Source of the DNA: CAZTVN01 sp964617145
GTDB lineage: Bacteria > Patescibacteriota > Gracilibacteria > UBA1369 > JACRIC01
DNA length: 13,236 nucleotides
Direction of reading: 5' to 3'
NCBI GenBank assembly: GCA_964617145.1
Contig: CAZTVN010000034.1
Location: 1-13,236 of the forward strand
Of the stretch, positions 1-5,707 are shown one piece after another. Both the position numbers and the translations under genes were made by a program. The notes under the pieces are model-generated. The model ran no database searches and was not told where the DNA came from. It was given only the letters and a program-made list of their open reading frames with translations. How positions within the stretch are numbered: the stretch's first letter is position 1; every line of letters starts with the position of its first letter.

Positions 1-15
1 CAATGTCCTTAAGGG

Positions 16-35
16 AAAGCCCCGCCCGCTTTTTT
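16..35 (+). terminator. Weak terminator-like hairpin at left edge
   Basis: Arms AAAGC (16-20) and GCTTT (28-32) enclose a seven-base CCCGCCC loop, and the 3' arm runs into a T tract ending at 35. This could end transcription of a gene lying left of the window. The stem is only 5 bp, so the call is tentative. Two short reading frames are open at the left edge (to the stop at 44-46 and to the stop at 78-80), and neither can be assigned to a protein. Confidence 0.25.
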
Positions 36-76
36 ACCCCCGTTGATTCCTTGTGTGCAGTTGCGTTTGAAAGCAA

Positions 77-104
77 TTGAATATTTGATAAATTTATTTA
101 TAAG
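77..104 (+). promoter_or_regulatory. Putative sigma70 promoter of the NYN-domain gene
   Basis: TTGAAT (77-82) and TATAAG (99-104) are separated by 16 bases, about 55 bases before the ATG at 159. The spacing and the match to both hexamers are reasonable, but this is read by eye in AT-rich DNA. No Shine-Dalgarno sequence lies before the ATG. Confidence 0.4.
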
Positions 105-158
105 GGGTAAAGATAGAATAGGGAAAATTTATGAGCGATAGTCGTAATCGTTCAATCT

Positions 159-662
159 ATGAAGCAACACAAGAACAATTATGCTTTTATTGACAGCCAA
201 AATTTTAATTTAGGGATTCAAAGCCTTGGTTGGAATTTGGATTTCAAAAAATTCAGAGTTTATCTCCACGAGAAATACGGTGTTTCTACAGTATATCTTT
301 TTATCGGCTACATTCAGCAAAATCAGGATTTGTATGCTTCCTTACAAAAAGCAGGATATATTTTAATTTTTAAACCCGTCCTTCGCGACAAAAATGGAAA
401 AGTAAAAGGAAATGTAGATGCGGATTTGGTACTTCAAACAATGATTGAATATAACAATTTTGATAAAGCAGTCATCGTAACGAGCGATGGGGATTTTTAT
501 TCTTTGGTTAAATATTTATATGAACACAACAAACTAAAATTGGTTATGAGTCCTTATGTAAAAACATGTTCTATGTTGTTAAAAAAATCTGCAAAGGAAA
601 AAATCGTTTTTATGGATAACTTACGATACAAACTTGGGTATATAGTGAAAAAGCACCGCTAA
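159..662 (+). CDS. NYN-domain (LabA/DUF88-like, PIN-fold) protein
   Basis: 167 residues, which is the full length of a minimal NYN domain. The N-terminus has FIDSQN (residues 10-15) with a conserved Asp at 12. A central VDADL (86-90) supplies Asp87 and Asp89, and VTSDGDF (107-113) supplies Asp110 and Asp112. This spacing of acidic residues is typical of the NYN/PIN-like metal-dependent nuclease fold, where they form the Mg site. Members are thought to cleave or process RNA, but no substrate can be read from the sequence. There is no signal peptide or membrane segment, so the protein is cytoplasmic. The ATG at 159 is chosen because FIDSQN follows within ten residues, as in relatives. An upstream ATG at 131 is out of frame and stops after 20 residues. 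The gene stands alone, convergent with ispE. Family assignment is firm; biological role is unknown. Confidence 0.9.
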   Translation: MKQHKNNYAFIDSQNFNLGIQSLGWNLDFKKFRVYLHEKYGVSTVYLFIGYIQQNQDLYASLQKAGYILIFKPVLRDKNGKVKGNVDADLVLQTMIEYNNFDKAVIVTSDGDFYSLVKYLYEHNKLKLVMSPYVKTCSMLLKKSAKEKIVFMDNLRYKLGYIVKKHR

Positions 663-723
663 AGGACAAAATCTCTAGAGGTACTTTTTCATTTTGTTTC
701 TAAACAAATGATATATAAATATC

Positions 724-764
724 GGCAGAAAGTCAATTTACAAAGAAAAATTTTTCTGCCTTTT
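724..764. terminator. Hairpin between convergent NYN gene and ispE
   Basis: A perfect 8-bp inverted repeat, GGCAGAAA (724-731) and TTTCTGCC (753-760), is followed on the + strand by TTTT (761-764). The loop of 21 bases is partly self-complementary (AGAAAAATTTTTCT). It lies between two convergent genes, where it could end transcription from the left and perhaps from both sides. The U tract is short, so efficiency is uncertain. A weaker hairpin (arms 647-657 and 680-690, one mismatch) overlaps the NYN stop codon. Confidence 0.4.
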
Positions 765-782
765 AAAAAGACGGCCTGCTCT

Positions 783-1640
783 TTAAGATACACCGAAAAG
801 TATACCACCTGATCCTGATATGCCGCTGTAGATGGCTCCTTTTTCGTATAAAATTTTTCTATAATCGTGCAAAATCGGAAATTTTTTGAATATTGTGGGC
901 TCAAAATCGTTGTGAAAAAATTGTGAAATATCATCGGTTTGTCGCTTTTTCAATCTTTCGACGAGTTCTTGAGTAATTTTGCGTTTTTGTCCGCATTTTT
1001 GAATATCAATATCGTTAAACGCTTCGTGAGTATGAATTTCGATTGCCGTGTGATAGAGATGTACGCGGAGGTCAAGGTTTGGAAGGATTTCTATTTCCTC
1101 TCCAAAATGCGTTCCAAGTGCCGTCCCTTCCTCTATAAAAAAAGGAACGTCTTTTGAAATTTTCTTGCCGAGACTTTGTAATCTTGTTGGGTTTAGTCCA
1201 AGATTCCAGAGTATATTGAGCGCTTTCAGTACCGCTGCCGCATTGCTACTCCCTCCTCCAAGGCCTGACCGCATGGGAATATTTTTTTTTATTTTTATTT
1301 TTACTCCTTTATCGATGTGAAATTCTCTCTTTATGAGTTTTGCCGCTTTGTAGGCGGTATTTTCTTCGATATTTGGTTTCGGTAAAAAAGCGCTTTCATC
1401 GAGCAAAAATTCATTGGGATTTATGATAATATGCGTCCCCATTTTTTGATTTGTGAGATTAAAATGAAGCGGCTTCCAATCGATTTCGATTGAGTCTTGA
1501 GATTTCTCTTCGATCGTTAACTCGTCATAGAGTGGAATTGTGGTAAAAACGGTTTGAAGTTCGTGATAACCCTCTTTTTCATTTTTCCCGAGAATGTCGA
1601 GGGCGAGATTGATTTTTGCATGAGCTTTAATCTGAATCAT
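783..1640 (-). CDS. ispE: 4-diphosphocytidyl-2-C-methyl-D-erythritol kinase (IspE)
   Basis: 285 residues, the usual IspE length. IspE is a GHMP-family kinase that phosphorylates CDP-methylerythritol at the 2-hydroxyl using ATP, the fourth step of the MEP isoprenoid pathway. All three GHMP motifs are visible. Motif 1 is AHAKINLALDI with Lys9, then GYHEL. Motif 2 is the glycine-rich ATP loop PMRSGLGGGSSNAA (122-135). Motif 3 is SGSGGILFG near the C-terminus (275-283). The probable catalytic Asp is Asp164 in KDVPFF, and the conserved HNDFEP is at 243-248. The ATG lies inside the end of ispDF (14-base overlap), so the two are almost certainly co-translated. An A-rich run, not a clear Shine-Dalgarno sequence, precedes the ATG. 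Nothing is missing from the active site. Confidence 0.96.
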   Translation of the reverse strand: MIQIKAHAKINLALDILGKNEKEGYHELQTVFTTIPLYDELTIEEKSQDSIEIDWKPLHFNLTNQKMGTHIIINPNEFLLDESAFLPKPNIEENTAYKAAKLIKREFHIDKGVKIKIKKNIPMRSGLGGGSSNAAAVLKALNILWNLGLNPTRLQSLGKKISKDVPFFIEEGTALGTHFGEEIEILPNLDLRVHLYHTAIEIHTHEAFNDIDIQKCGQKRKITQELVERLKKRQTDDISQFFHNDFEPTIFKKFPILHDYRKILYEKGAIYSGISGSGGILFGVS

Positions 1641-2916
1641 CTTTTTTTTTCATGAGTATTATGGCCGTACATTTCATTCCTTTTTTATAGGAAATTAATC
1701 CTTCTCCGCTTGTTGCGGTTATACCGATATTGGTTTTTTCGATGTTGAGGATTTTTGCGAGACTGATTTTTAAACGATTGGCTAAGGGGTCGATTTTTGG
1801 CTTATCTGCTATGATGGAAAGTGAAAGATATTCGACTTTGCATTTTTTTTGCGAATATTCTTTTAAGATTATTTTTAAATATTCCTCACTCTTTTTTATG
1901 TTTTTTTTACACATATCATCTGCCGTTTTTCCTAACGATGGACATGAAATCGCTGACGATAGTGCGTTAAAAATTGCATGCAGGATCACATCTCCATCGG
2001 AATTTGCTTTAAGCTTGTTGTATTCTTTGAAAAAAACTCCACCAAGCGACAGGCCTTTTTTTGTCTCGTATGCGTGACTGTCTTCACCTATGCCGATATG
2101 GTACTGACTTTTTCTTATGTTTGGGATTTTCAGTTTAAGTTTGTTTGAAAAATATGTTTTCGGCTGCAAATACAAATGACCATTTTTTTTTAATACTTCT
2201 TTGATTATCGCGAGGTCATTTTCGTATGTGACTTTTATATTGGTTTCGCTCGCTTCCACGATTTTCACCTTTTTGCCGATGTTTTCTATGAGGCTTACGT
2301 CGTCCGTTCCCGTAAAACCATCTTTCTCGGCTTTTTTTAAAGCCTTTTTAAGCCAATCAAAACGTATGGCTTGGGGAGTTTGCATTCTGACAAGTTTTTC
2401 TCTGTCCAGAGTTTTTTGCACGAATCCTTTTTCTTGTATTTTTATGGTATCGGTGAGGCATTGAGCCACGGCTGCCGCTCCATACTTTTTTGCCGCTTTT
2501 ATTACTCTTTCTATTTCTTGATCTTGCACGAGGGGATTGGCTCCATTATGGATGACCACGAAAGATGGATCAGTGCGAGATGACTTGGCGTGATCGGACT
2601 CGGCGAGGTCGAGCTTGGCGCGATTGAGCTTTATTTTTTGTTTTTCTAAAAAATTTATGGCTTTTTTGAGGCTTTCTTGTCTCGTTTTTCCGCCATCGAC
2701 TATACATTTTATTTTTGACAACCCGTATTTTTCTACTATTTTTTTGACCTCATTTTTGTTTTTCTTATGCGCCACAACCATGATTTGATTAATCAAACCA
2801 TGTTTTTCGAAGGCTGTAAGCGTATAAAAGAGTAGAGGATGCGAATATACTTTAAAAAAAAGTTTGTTTTTGAAGCGCTTGCTTTCGCCTGCGGCAAGAA
2901 TAATAGCAACAATCAT
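1627..2916 (-). CDS. ispDF: Bifunctional IspD/IspF (MEP pathway steps 3 and 5)
   Basis: 429 residues with two domains. Residues 1 to about 240 are IspD (MEP cytidylyltransferase): ILAAGESKRF with Arg14, Lys18, DGGKTRQ (74-80), MQTPQAI (178-184), TGTDDVSLIE (202-211) and NIKVTYENDL (226-235). Residues about 273-429 are IspF (MECDP synthase): GIGEDSHAY with metal ligands Asp279 and His281, SDGDVILHA with His313, and ATSGEG with Glu405. Fusion lets one protein act before and after IspE, whose gene overlaps its 3' end. Oddities, by eye against E. coli: IspD HDAARP is HNGANP (123-128). In IspF the residues aligning with His34, Asp46 and Asp56 are Asn305, Asn317 and Ser327. An insertion at residues about 95-116 is encoded by a GC-rich tandem repeat. 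Transcription probably starts in the 2917-3000 gap; a TATACT-like box lies on the minus strand near 2979-2984. Family call is firm; full activity of both domains is not. Confidence 0.93.
   Translation of the reverse strand: MIVAIILAAGESKRFKNKLFFKVYSHPLLFYTLTAFEKHGLINQIMVVAHKKNKNEVKKIVEKYGLSKIKCIVDGGKTRQESLKKAINFLEKQKIKLNRAKLDLAESDHAKSSRTDPSFVVIHNGANPLVQDQEIERVIKAAKKYGAAAVAQCLTDTIKIQEKGFVQKTLDREKLVRMQTPQAIRFDWLKKALKKAEKDGFTGTDDVSLIENIGKKVKIVEASETNIKVTYENDLAIIKEVLKKNGHLYLQPKTYFSNKLKLKIPNIRKSQYHIGIGEDSHAYETKKGLSLGGVFFKEYNKLKANSDGDVILHAIFNALSSAISCPSLGKTADDMCKKNIKKSEEYLKIILKEYSQKKCKVEYLSLSIIADKPKIDPLANRLKISLAKILNIEKTNIGITATSGEGLISYKKGMKCTAIILMKKKDDSD
2582..2626 (-). repeat. 3 x 15-bp GC-rich tandem repeat inside ispDF
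   Basis: Three contiguous 15-base units lie at 2582-2596, 2597-2611 and 2612-2626, with + strand consensus (G/A)(A/G)CT(T/C)GGCG(T/A/C)G(A/G)T(C/T)G. On the coding strand they give five-residue units in frame (LNRAK, LDLAE, SDHAK), around residues 97-112 of IspDF. The block is clearly GC-richer than the AT-rich DNA on both sides. It falls where ordinary IspD proteins have a short loop before the HDAARP motif, so the reading frame tolerates it. Confidence 0.75.
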
Positions 2917-2962
2917 GAGCCTATTATGATGGCTTTGAAGCGCTTAAGCGTACTGTTTTTAC

Positions 2963-2990
2963 TTGACAAAACTTAAAAAGTATATATCTT
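2963..2990 (+). promoter_or_regulatory. Putative sigma70 promoter of receiver-domain gene
   Basis: A perfect TTGACA (2963-2968) is followed after 16 bases by TATCTT (2985-2990). The expected start point is near 2997, leaving a leader of about 35 bases before the ATG at 3032. No Shine-Dalgarno sequence lies in that leader. Just to the left is the perfect palindrome CGCTTAAGCG (2941-2950), a possible operator for this promoter or for the divergent ispDF promoter. That role is not shown. Confidence 0.5.
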
Positions 2991-3031
2991 TGGAACATCT
3001 TTAAAATATTTACCCTTAATCCTCCTATGCT

Positions 3032-3724
3032 ATGCCTCCAGAATCATCTTTAGAAATACCTCAAATACCTGATTCTGACCCACACGTTCTTTTTGTTGAT
3101 GATGAAGCTAATCTCAGAAATCTTTTTTTAAGAGCATTAGGTGGATCTGGCATTCCTCATACTTTTCAATCTGCTGCGACTGGCATTGAAGCCGCTCATC
3201 TTTTGATTGACAAAGAACCTGGTGGATTTAGCAACGCTGCTGGTCCTCGTCTTCTTATCACTGATTACCAGCTTCATGGAGATGGCAAACAGCCAGATCT
3301 TAATATCCTAAATCAAATAGCTCGGGGGGAACTGTCGCCTGATAATTTTTGTTTCGATGGTCCCGCGCTTGTTTGTCTTGCCAGAACCGTTGAAGATGTC
3401 ACGGGGATCACAAATCGAGCCGTGACTATTTTGCTTTCGGGTGGGAATTTTGATCAAAAAGTCATTCAAAATCTTTTGCAAGGAGGGGAGCTTGATGCTT
3501 ATTTCTCTAAACCTCCTCCTGCTAGATTTGCTCAAAACCTCCTTTCTCTTTTAACAAAAAAAACTGCTGCTACTCATGAAAATGATCCACGCATTTTAGG
3601 ACTTACTACTCCTATGCGGGATGGTCTCGTAGAAGAGATTTTTTCTCCAAAAGATATGAAGGAGATTAATGATATTGTGGGAAGGTTTTCGAGTCGTTTA
3701 CTTGGACAAACACCCTCATCTTAG
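3032..3724 (+). CDS. Stand-alone response-regulator receiver-domain protein
   Basis: 230 residues. All key receiver (REC) residues are present in order: the acidic pair Asp23-Asp24 in VLFVDDEANLR, the probable phospho-acceptor Asp78 in LLITDYQL, Ser136 in ILLSGG, and Lys160 in YFSKPP. The protein should therefore accept a phosphoryl group from a histidine kinase, but no kinase is in the window. The domain is larger than usual. The Asp78 to Ser136 gap of 58 residues is about twice the normal spacing, with an insert around residues 84-128. The last 60 or so residues show no DNA-binding or enzymatic domain I recognise, so it is not an obvious transcription factor. Start: the ATG at 3027 is out of frame and soon stops, which makes 3032 the likely one. 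It is transcribed alone, divergent from ispDF. Its target is unknown. Confidence 0.8.
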   Translation: MPPESSLEIPQIPDSDPHVLFVDDEANLRNLFLRALGGSGIPHTFQSAATGIEAAHLLIDKEPGGFSNAAGPRLLITDYQLHGDGKQPDLNILNQIARGELSPDNFCFDGPALVCLARTVEDVTGITNRAVTILLSGGNFDQKVIQNLLQGGELDAYFSKPPPARFAQNLLSLLTKKTAATHENDPRILGLTTPMRDGLVEEIFSPKDMKEINDIVGRFSSRLLGQTPSS

Positions 3725-3835
3725 AGAAGTGTTGAAAAACATGCCATCTAGTGCAATTTTACTATTTCGGCTGCAAAAGGGAAAATTTATCTTACCCGTA
3801 ACTTCTTAGGTGGAAATTTGTCCCGCCTCTTAACT
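3725..3835. repeat. Diverged relative of the 5531-5695 hairpin element
   Basis: The stretch directly after the receiver gene's stop aligns without gaps to the left arm of the 5531 element. From TGAAAAAC (3733-3740) to TTTCGGCTGCAAA (3765-3777), 32 of 45 bases match. An internal inverted repeat is present: GGGAAAATTT (3779-3788) pairs with AAATTTGTCCC (3814-3824), with one bulge. The presumed right end (3824-3835, CGCCTCTTAACT) resembles CGCCTCCTTAACT at 6644-6656. It looks like a decayed or divergent copy. The outer inverted repeat is poor, so the boundaries are approximate. Confidence 0.45.
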
Positions 3836-3888
3836 TGCTCATCGCCCTTGAGGGGTGCTTGAAACTAGCAAGTGGTCGACTTTATTTT
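3833..3888 (+). terminator. Possible terminator after receiver-domain gene
   Basis: ACTTGCT (3833-3839) pairs perfectly with AGCAAGT (3867-3873). The loop carries a small CCC-TTGA-GGG hairpin (3845-3854). T-rich sequence (3881-3888) follows after GGTCGAC. It lies between the receiver gene and the next promoter, so termination is plausible, but the gap between stem and T tract makes it a weak call. Confidence 0.3.
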
Positions 3889-3911
3889 AGAACTTTCACC
3901 CGCAAAAGCAT

Positions 3912-3940
3912 TTGATATTGTTTCGAAGATTTGTTATACT
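3912..3940 (+). promoter_or_regulatory. Putative sigma70 promoter of the LPVTG surface protein
   Basis: TTGATA (3912-3917) and TATACT (3935-3940) have the ideal 17-base spacing, 29 bases before the ATG at 3969. The leader would be only about 20 bases, with no Shine-Dalgarno sequence. Confidence 0.55.
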
Positions 3941-3968
3941 AATATGATTATCATTTCAATCGTCTCGT

Positions 3969-5474
3969 ATGAATAAGTTTCTTTCTTTCGTTATCGCTGT
4001 ATCGATGCTTCTTTTTTCCAGTCCTCTTGCCCTTGCGGCGGCGGACATCACTCCTCCGACCGAACCTGATATCACCGAAGTCATTCCTGGGAATGGTCAA
4101 GTGACGGTGAAGTGGTCAGTTTCTCCCGATGCAAGCGATACTAAAGGGTATAAACTCTATTATGGTGATGAATCGGTTCAGGATACTGCCCAAAGCTATG
4201 ATACTTCTCAAGATGTTGGAAATGTTCTTCAATATACTGTTACGGCTCTTACGAACGGCAAAACGTATTATTTTGCTGTTACGGCCTATGACAGCGCCGG
4301 TAATGAATCGGTCAATTACAGTTTTGAAGCGAATGCCACACCCAAAGCTACTGCGACTGATTCTGTTGCTCCAACTGTCAGTAAATCTCAATCTCTTAGC
4401 AATACTCAGGTTGTCGTTGAATTTTCTGAAGCCGTTACTCTTCCTCAGACAAAGGCAGAAGAAGCTTTTACTATTGAAGTTATTGTTACCAGTGAAGTTC
4501 TTAAAGTTGGCAAGGCTGAAATCGATCCCGAAGATTCAACGGGAAAAACCGTACTTCTCACTACTGATCCCCAAGAAGATGGTACGGAATACCTTTTAAC
4601 GGTTGGTATTGAAGTCGAGGATCTCGCTGGCAATCCTATTGAAAGTGGAGAATCTGATACCGCCCAGTTTATTGGCAAAGCTGTATCTCAAGAACCAACT
4701 CCTAATACTGGCGATTCTGGCACGGGAGTGCCTCAAGCTGATACGACCGCACCGACTATTATTACGGCTTCGTCCATTTCTTCTACTCAAGTTGAAATCC
4801 TCTTTTCAGAAGCTGTTGTGATTGACGGAGCAGCTGATAGCCTTTTTACCATTACTGAAGAAGATGCCTCAACTCAAAGCCTTTCCGTCTATAGCGCTTC
4901 TTTGAGTAGTGACAGTAAAAGTGTTGTTTTAACTACCGAAGAGCAAATTTCTGGAACCTCTTATGTTGTTATGGTACGCAATGTTACTGATGCGACCGGC
5001 AATATGATTTCAAGCGATCCTGGAAGTTCTACGGCTTCTTTTACTTACGCAACTAAAACCGAGGCAGATCAAGACCGTACGCCTCCTGAAGGTGTCACAA
5101 ACTTGATTGTAAAAGTTGAAGAAAATGTTGCTACCTTGACATGGAAAGCTTCTGAAAATTCTGCTTCTGATCTTGCTTCTTATGTTGTGTACTTGAGTAC
5201 AAATGGCGGAAAAAGTTATGGTCTTGGAGAAGTCGTTTCTGCTAGCACCACAACCTATACTAAGGCTTTGGACCCCGATCTTAACTACACTTTCAAAGTC
5301 ACGGCGAGAGATAATGCTGGGAATGAAAATAGTGGAGTTACTACGGCTTTCTGCCGAGGCGGTTGCGAACTTCCCGTGACTGGACCTTCTCCATTTATCC
5401 TCCTTTTCGCTTCTTTGGCTTTGGCTTTTCTTTTTATGCTTATGCGAAGGAGAGCTTTTATCAAGGTTTTTTAA
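3969..5474 (+). CDS. Secreted FN3/Ig-like surface protein with LPVTG-type anchor
   Basis: 501 residues. A signal peptide spans about 1-24 (KFLSFVIAVSMLLF core, cleavage near ALAAA). Four beta-sandwich modules follow: fibronectin type III (about 30-124; KGYKLYYG and YYFAVTAYDSAGNES are typical); two bacterial Ig-like modules of the SbsA type (about 134-235 and 260-360; both have APT, a VEFSEAV or EILFSEAV strand and a DLAGN or DATGN turn); and a second FN3 (about 371-460; YTFKVTARDNAGNEN). Pro/Thr-rich linkers join them. The C-terminus is CRGGCELPVTGP (462-473), a hydrophobic helix of about 20 residues, then RRR. This is the LPxTG layout used by sortases, so the protein is probably cell-wall or membrane anchored outside the cell. 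No sortase is in the window. The ligand is unknown; adhesion or a structural role is a guess from domain type only. It has its own promoter, and a large hairpin element lies just downstream. Confidence 0.88.
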   Translation: MNKFLSFVIAVSMLLFSSPLALAAADITPPTEPDITEVIPGNGQVTVKWSVSPDASDTKGYKLYYGDESVQDTAQSYDTSQDVGNVLQYTVTALTNGKTYYFAVTAYDSAGNESVNYSFEANATPKATATDSVAPTVSKSQSLSNTQVVVEFSEAVTLPQTKAEEAFTIEVIVTSEVLKVGKAEIDPEDSTGKTVLLTTDPQEDGTEYLLTVGIEVEDLAGNPIESGESDTAQFIGKAVSQEPTPNTGDSGTGVPQADTTAPTIITASSISSTQVEILFSEAVVIDGAADSLFTITEEDASTQSLSVYSASLSSDSKSVVLTTEEQISGTSYVVMVRNVTDATGNMISSDPGSSTASFTYATKTEADQDRTPPEGVTNLIVKVEENVATLTWKASENSASDLASYVVYLSTNGGKSYGLGEVVSASTTTYTKALDPDLNYTFKVTARDNAGNENSGVTTAFCRGGCELPVTGPSPFILLFASLALAFLFMLMRRRAFIKVF

Positions 5475-5530
5475 CTTTTTTTTTAGAAAAATTTTATCTT
5501 TGGCATGTAGGGTTTTAAGAAAGTGCATAA

Positions 5531-5695
5531 AGGAGGGTCTGAAAAACTATCTTCCTACTACAAATTACAAATTTCGGCTGCAAATTTTTCAGGCCTCCTC
5601 ACCGTATCTATACCTGATACAGTTTCGTCGGCCTTCAAAGTTTTCGCTCGAAATTTGTAATTTTCGTTCAGTAACATAGTTTTTCAGACCCTCCT
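5531..5695. repeat. 165-bp imperfect palindrome with perfect 20-bp terminal inverted repeats
   Basis: The outer arms 5531-5550 (begins AGGAGGGTCTG) and 5676-5695 (ends CAGACCCTCCT) are perfect reverse complements over 20 bases. Further in, 5562-5576 and 5649-5663 are perfect over 15 bases (AAATTACAAATTTCG). AGGCC (5591-5595) pairs with GGCCT (5630-5634), and GTATC (5604-5608) pairs with GATAC (5616-5620) around a 7-base loop. The offsets agree within two bases, so the whole unit folds as one long hairpin. No open frame of note lies inside. It fills the gap between two co-directional genes and ends 12 bases before the ComEC-like ATG. It could be a MITE-like or REP-like element, a strong terminator, or a structured RNA. 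No clear target-site duplication is seen beyond AA/AA. Confidence 0.85.
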
Positions 5696-5707
5696 AAATA
5701 AATCGAC

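Noticed and set aside
131..193. Twenty-residue frame starting at ATG 131 and overlapping the NYN gene start
   Set aside because: It is out of frame with the NYN gene, has no ribosome site, and the NYN protein is complete from 159; probably chance.
689..934. 81-residue minus-strand frame overlapping the 3' end of ispE
   Set aside because: It shares the strand with ispE in another frame, has no recognisable motif, and ispE is intact with all motifs; a shadow frame.
2158..2171. TTTCGGCTGCAAAT inside ispDF, identical to the core of the 5531 element
   Set aside because: It encodes the IspD-IspF linker (LQPK) with no flanking similarity; a single shared 14-mer in about 13 kb on two strands can arise by chance.
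5010..5528. 172-residue minus-strand frame opposite the LPVTG protein gene
   Set aside because: Composition is Ser/Arg/Lys-rich as expected for the complement of FN3-coding DNA, and no family is recognisable; a shadow of 3969-5474.
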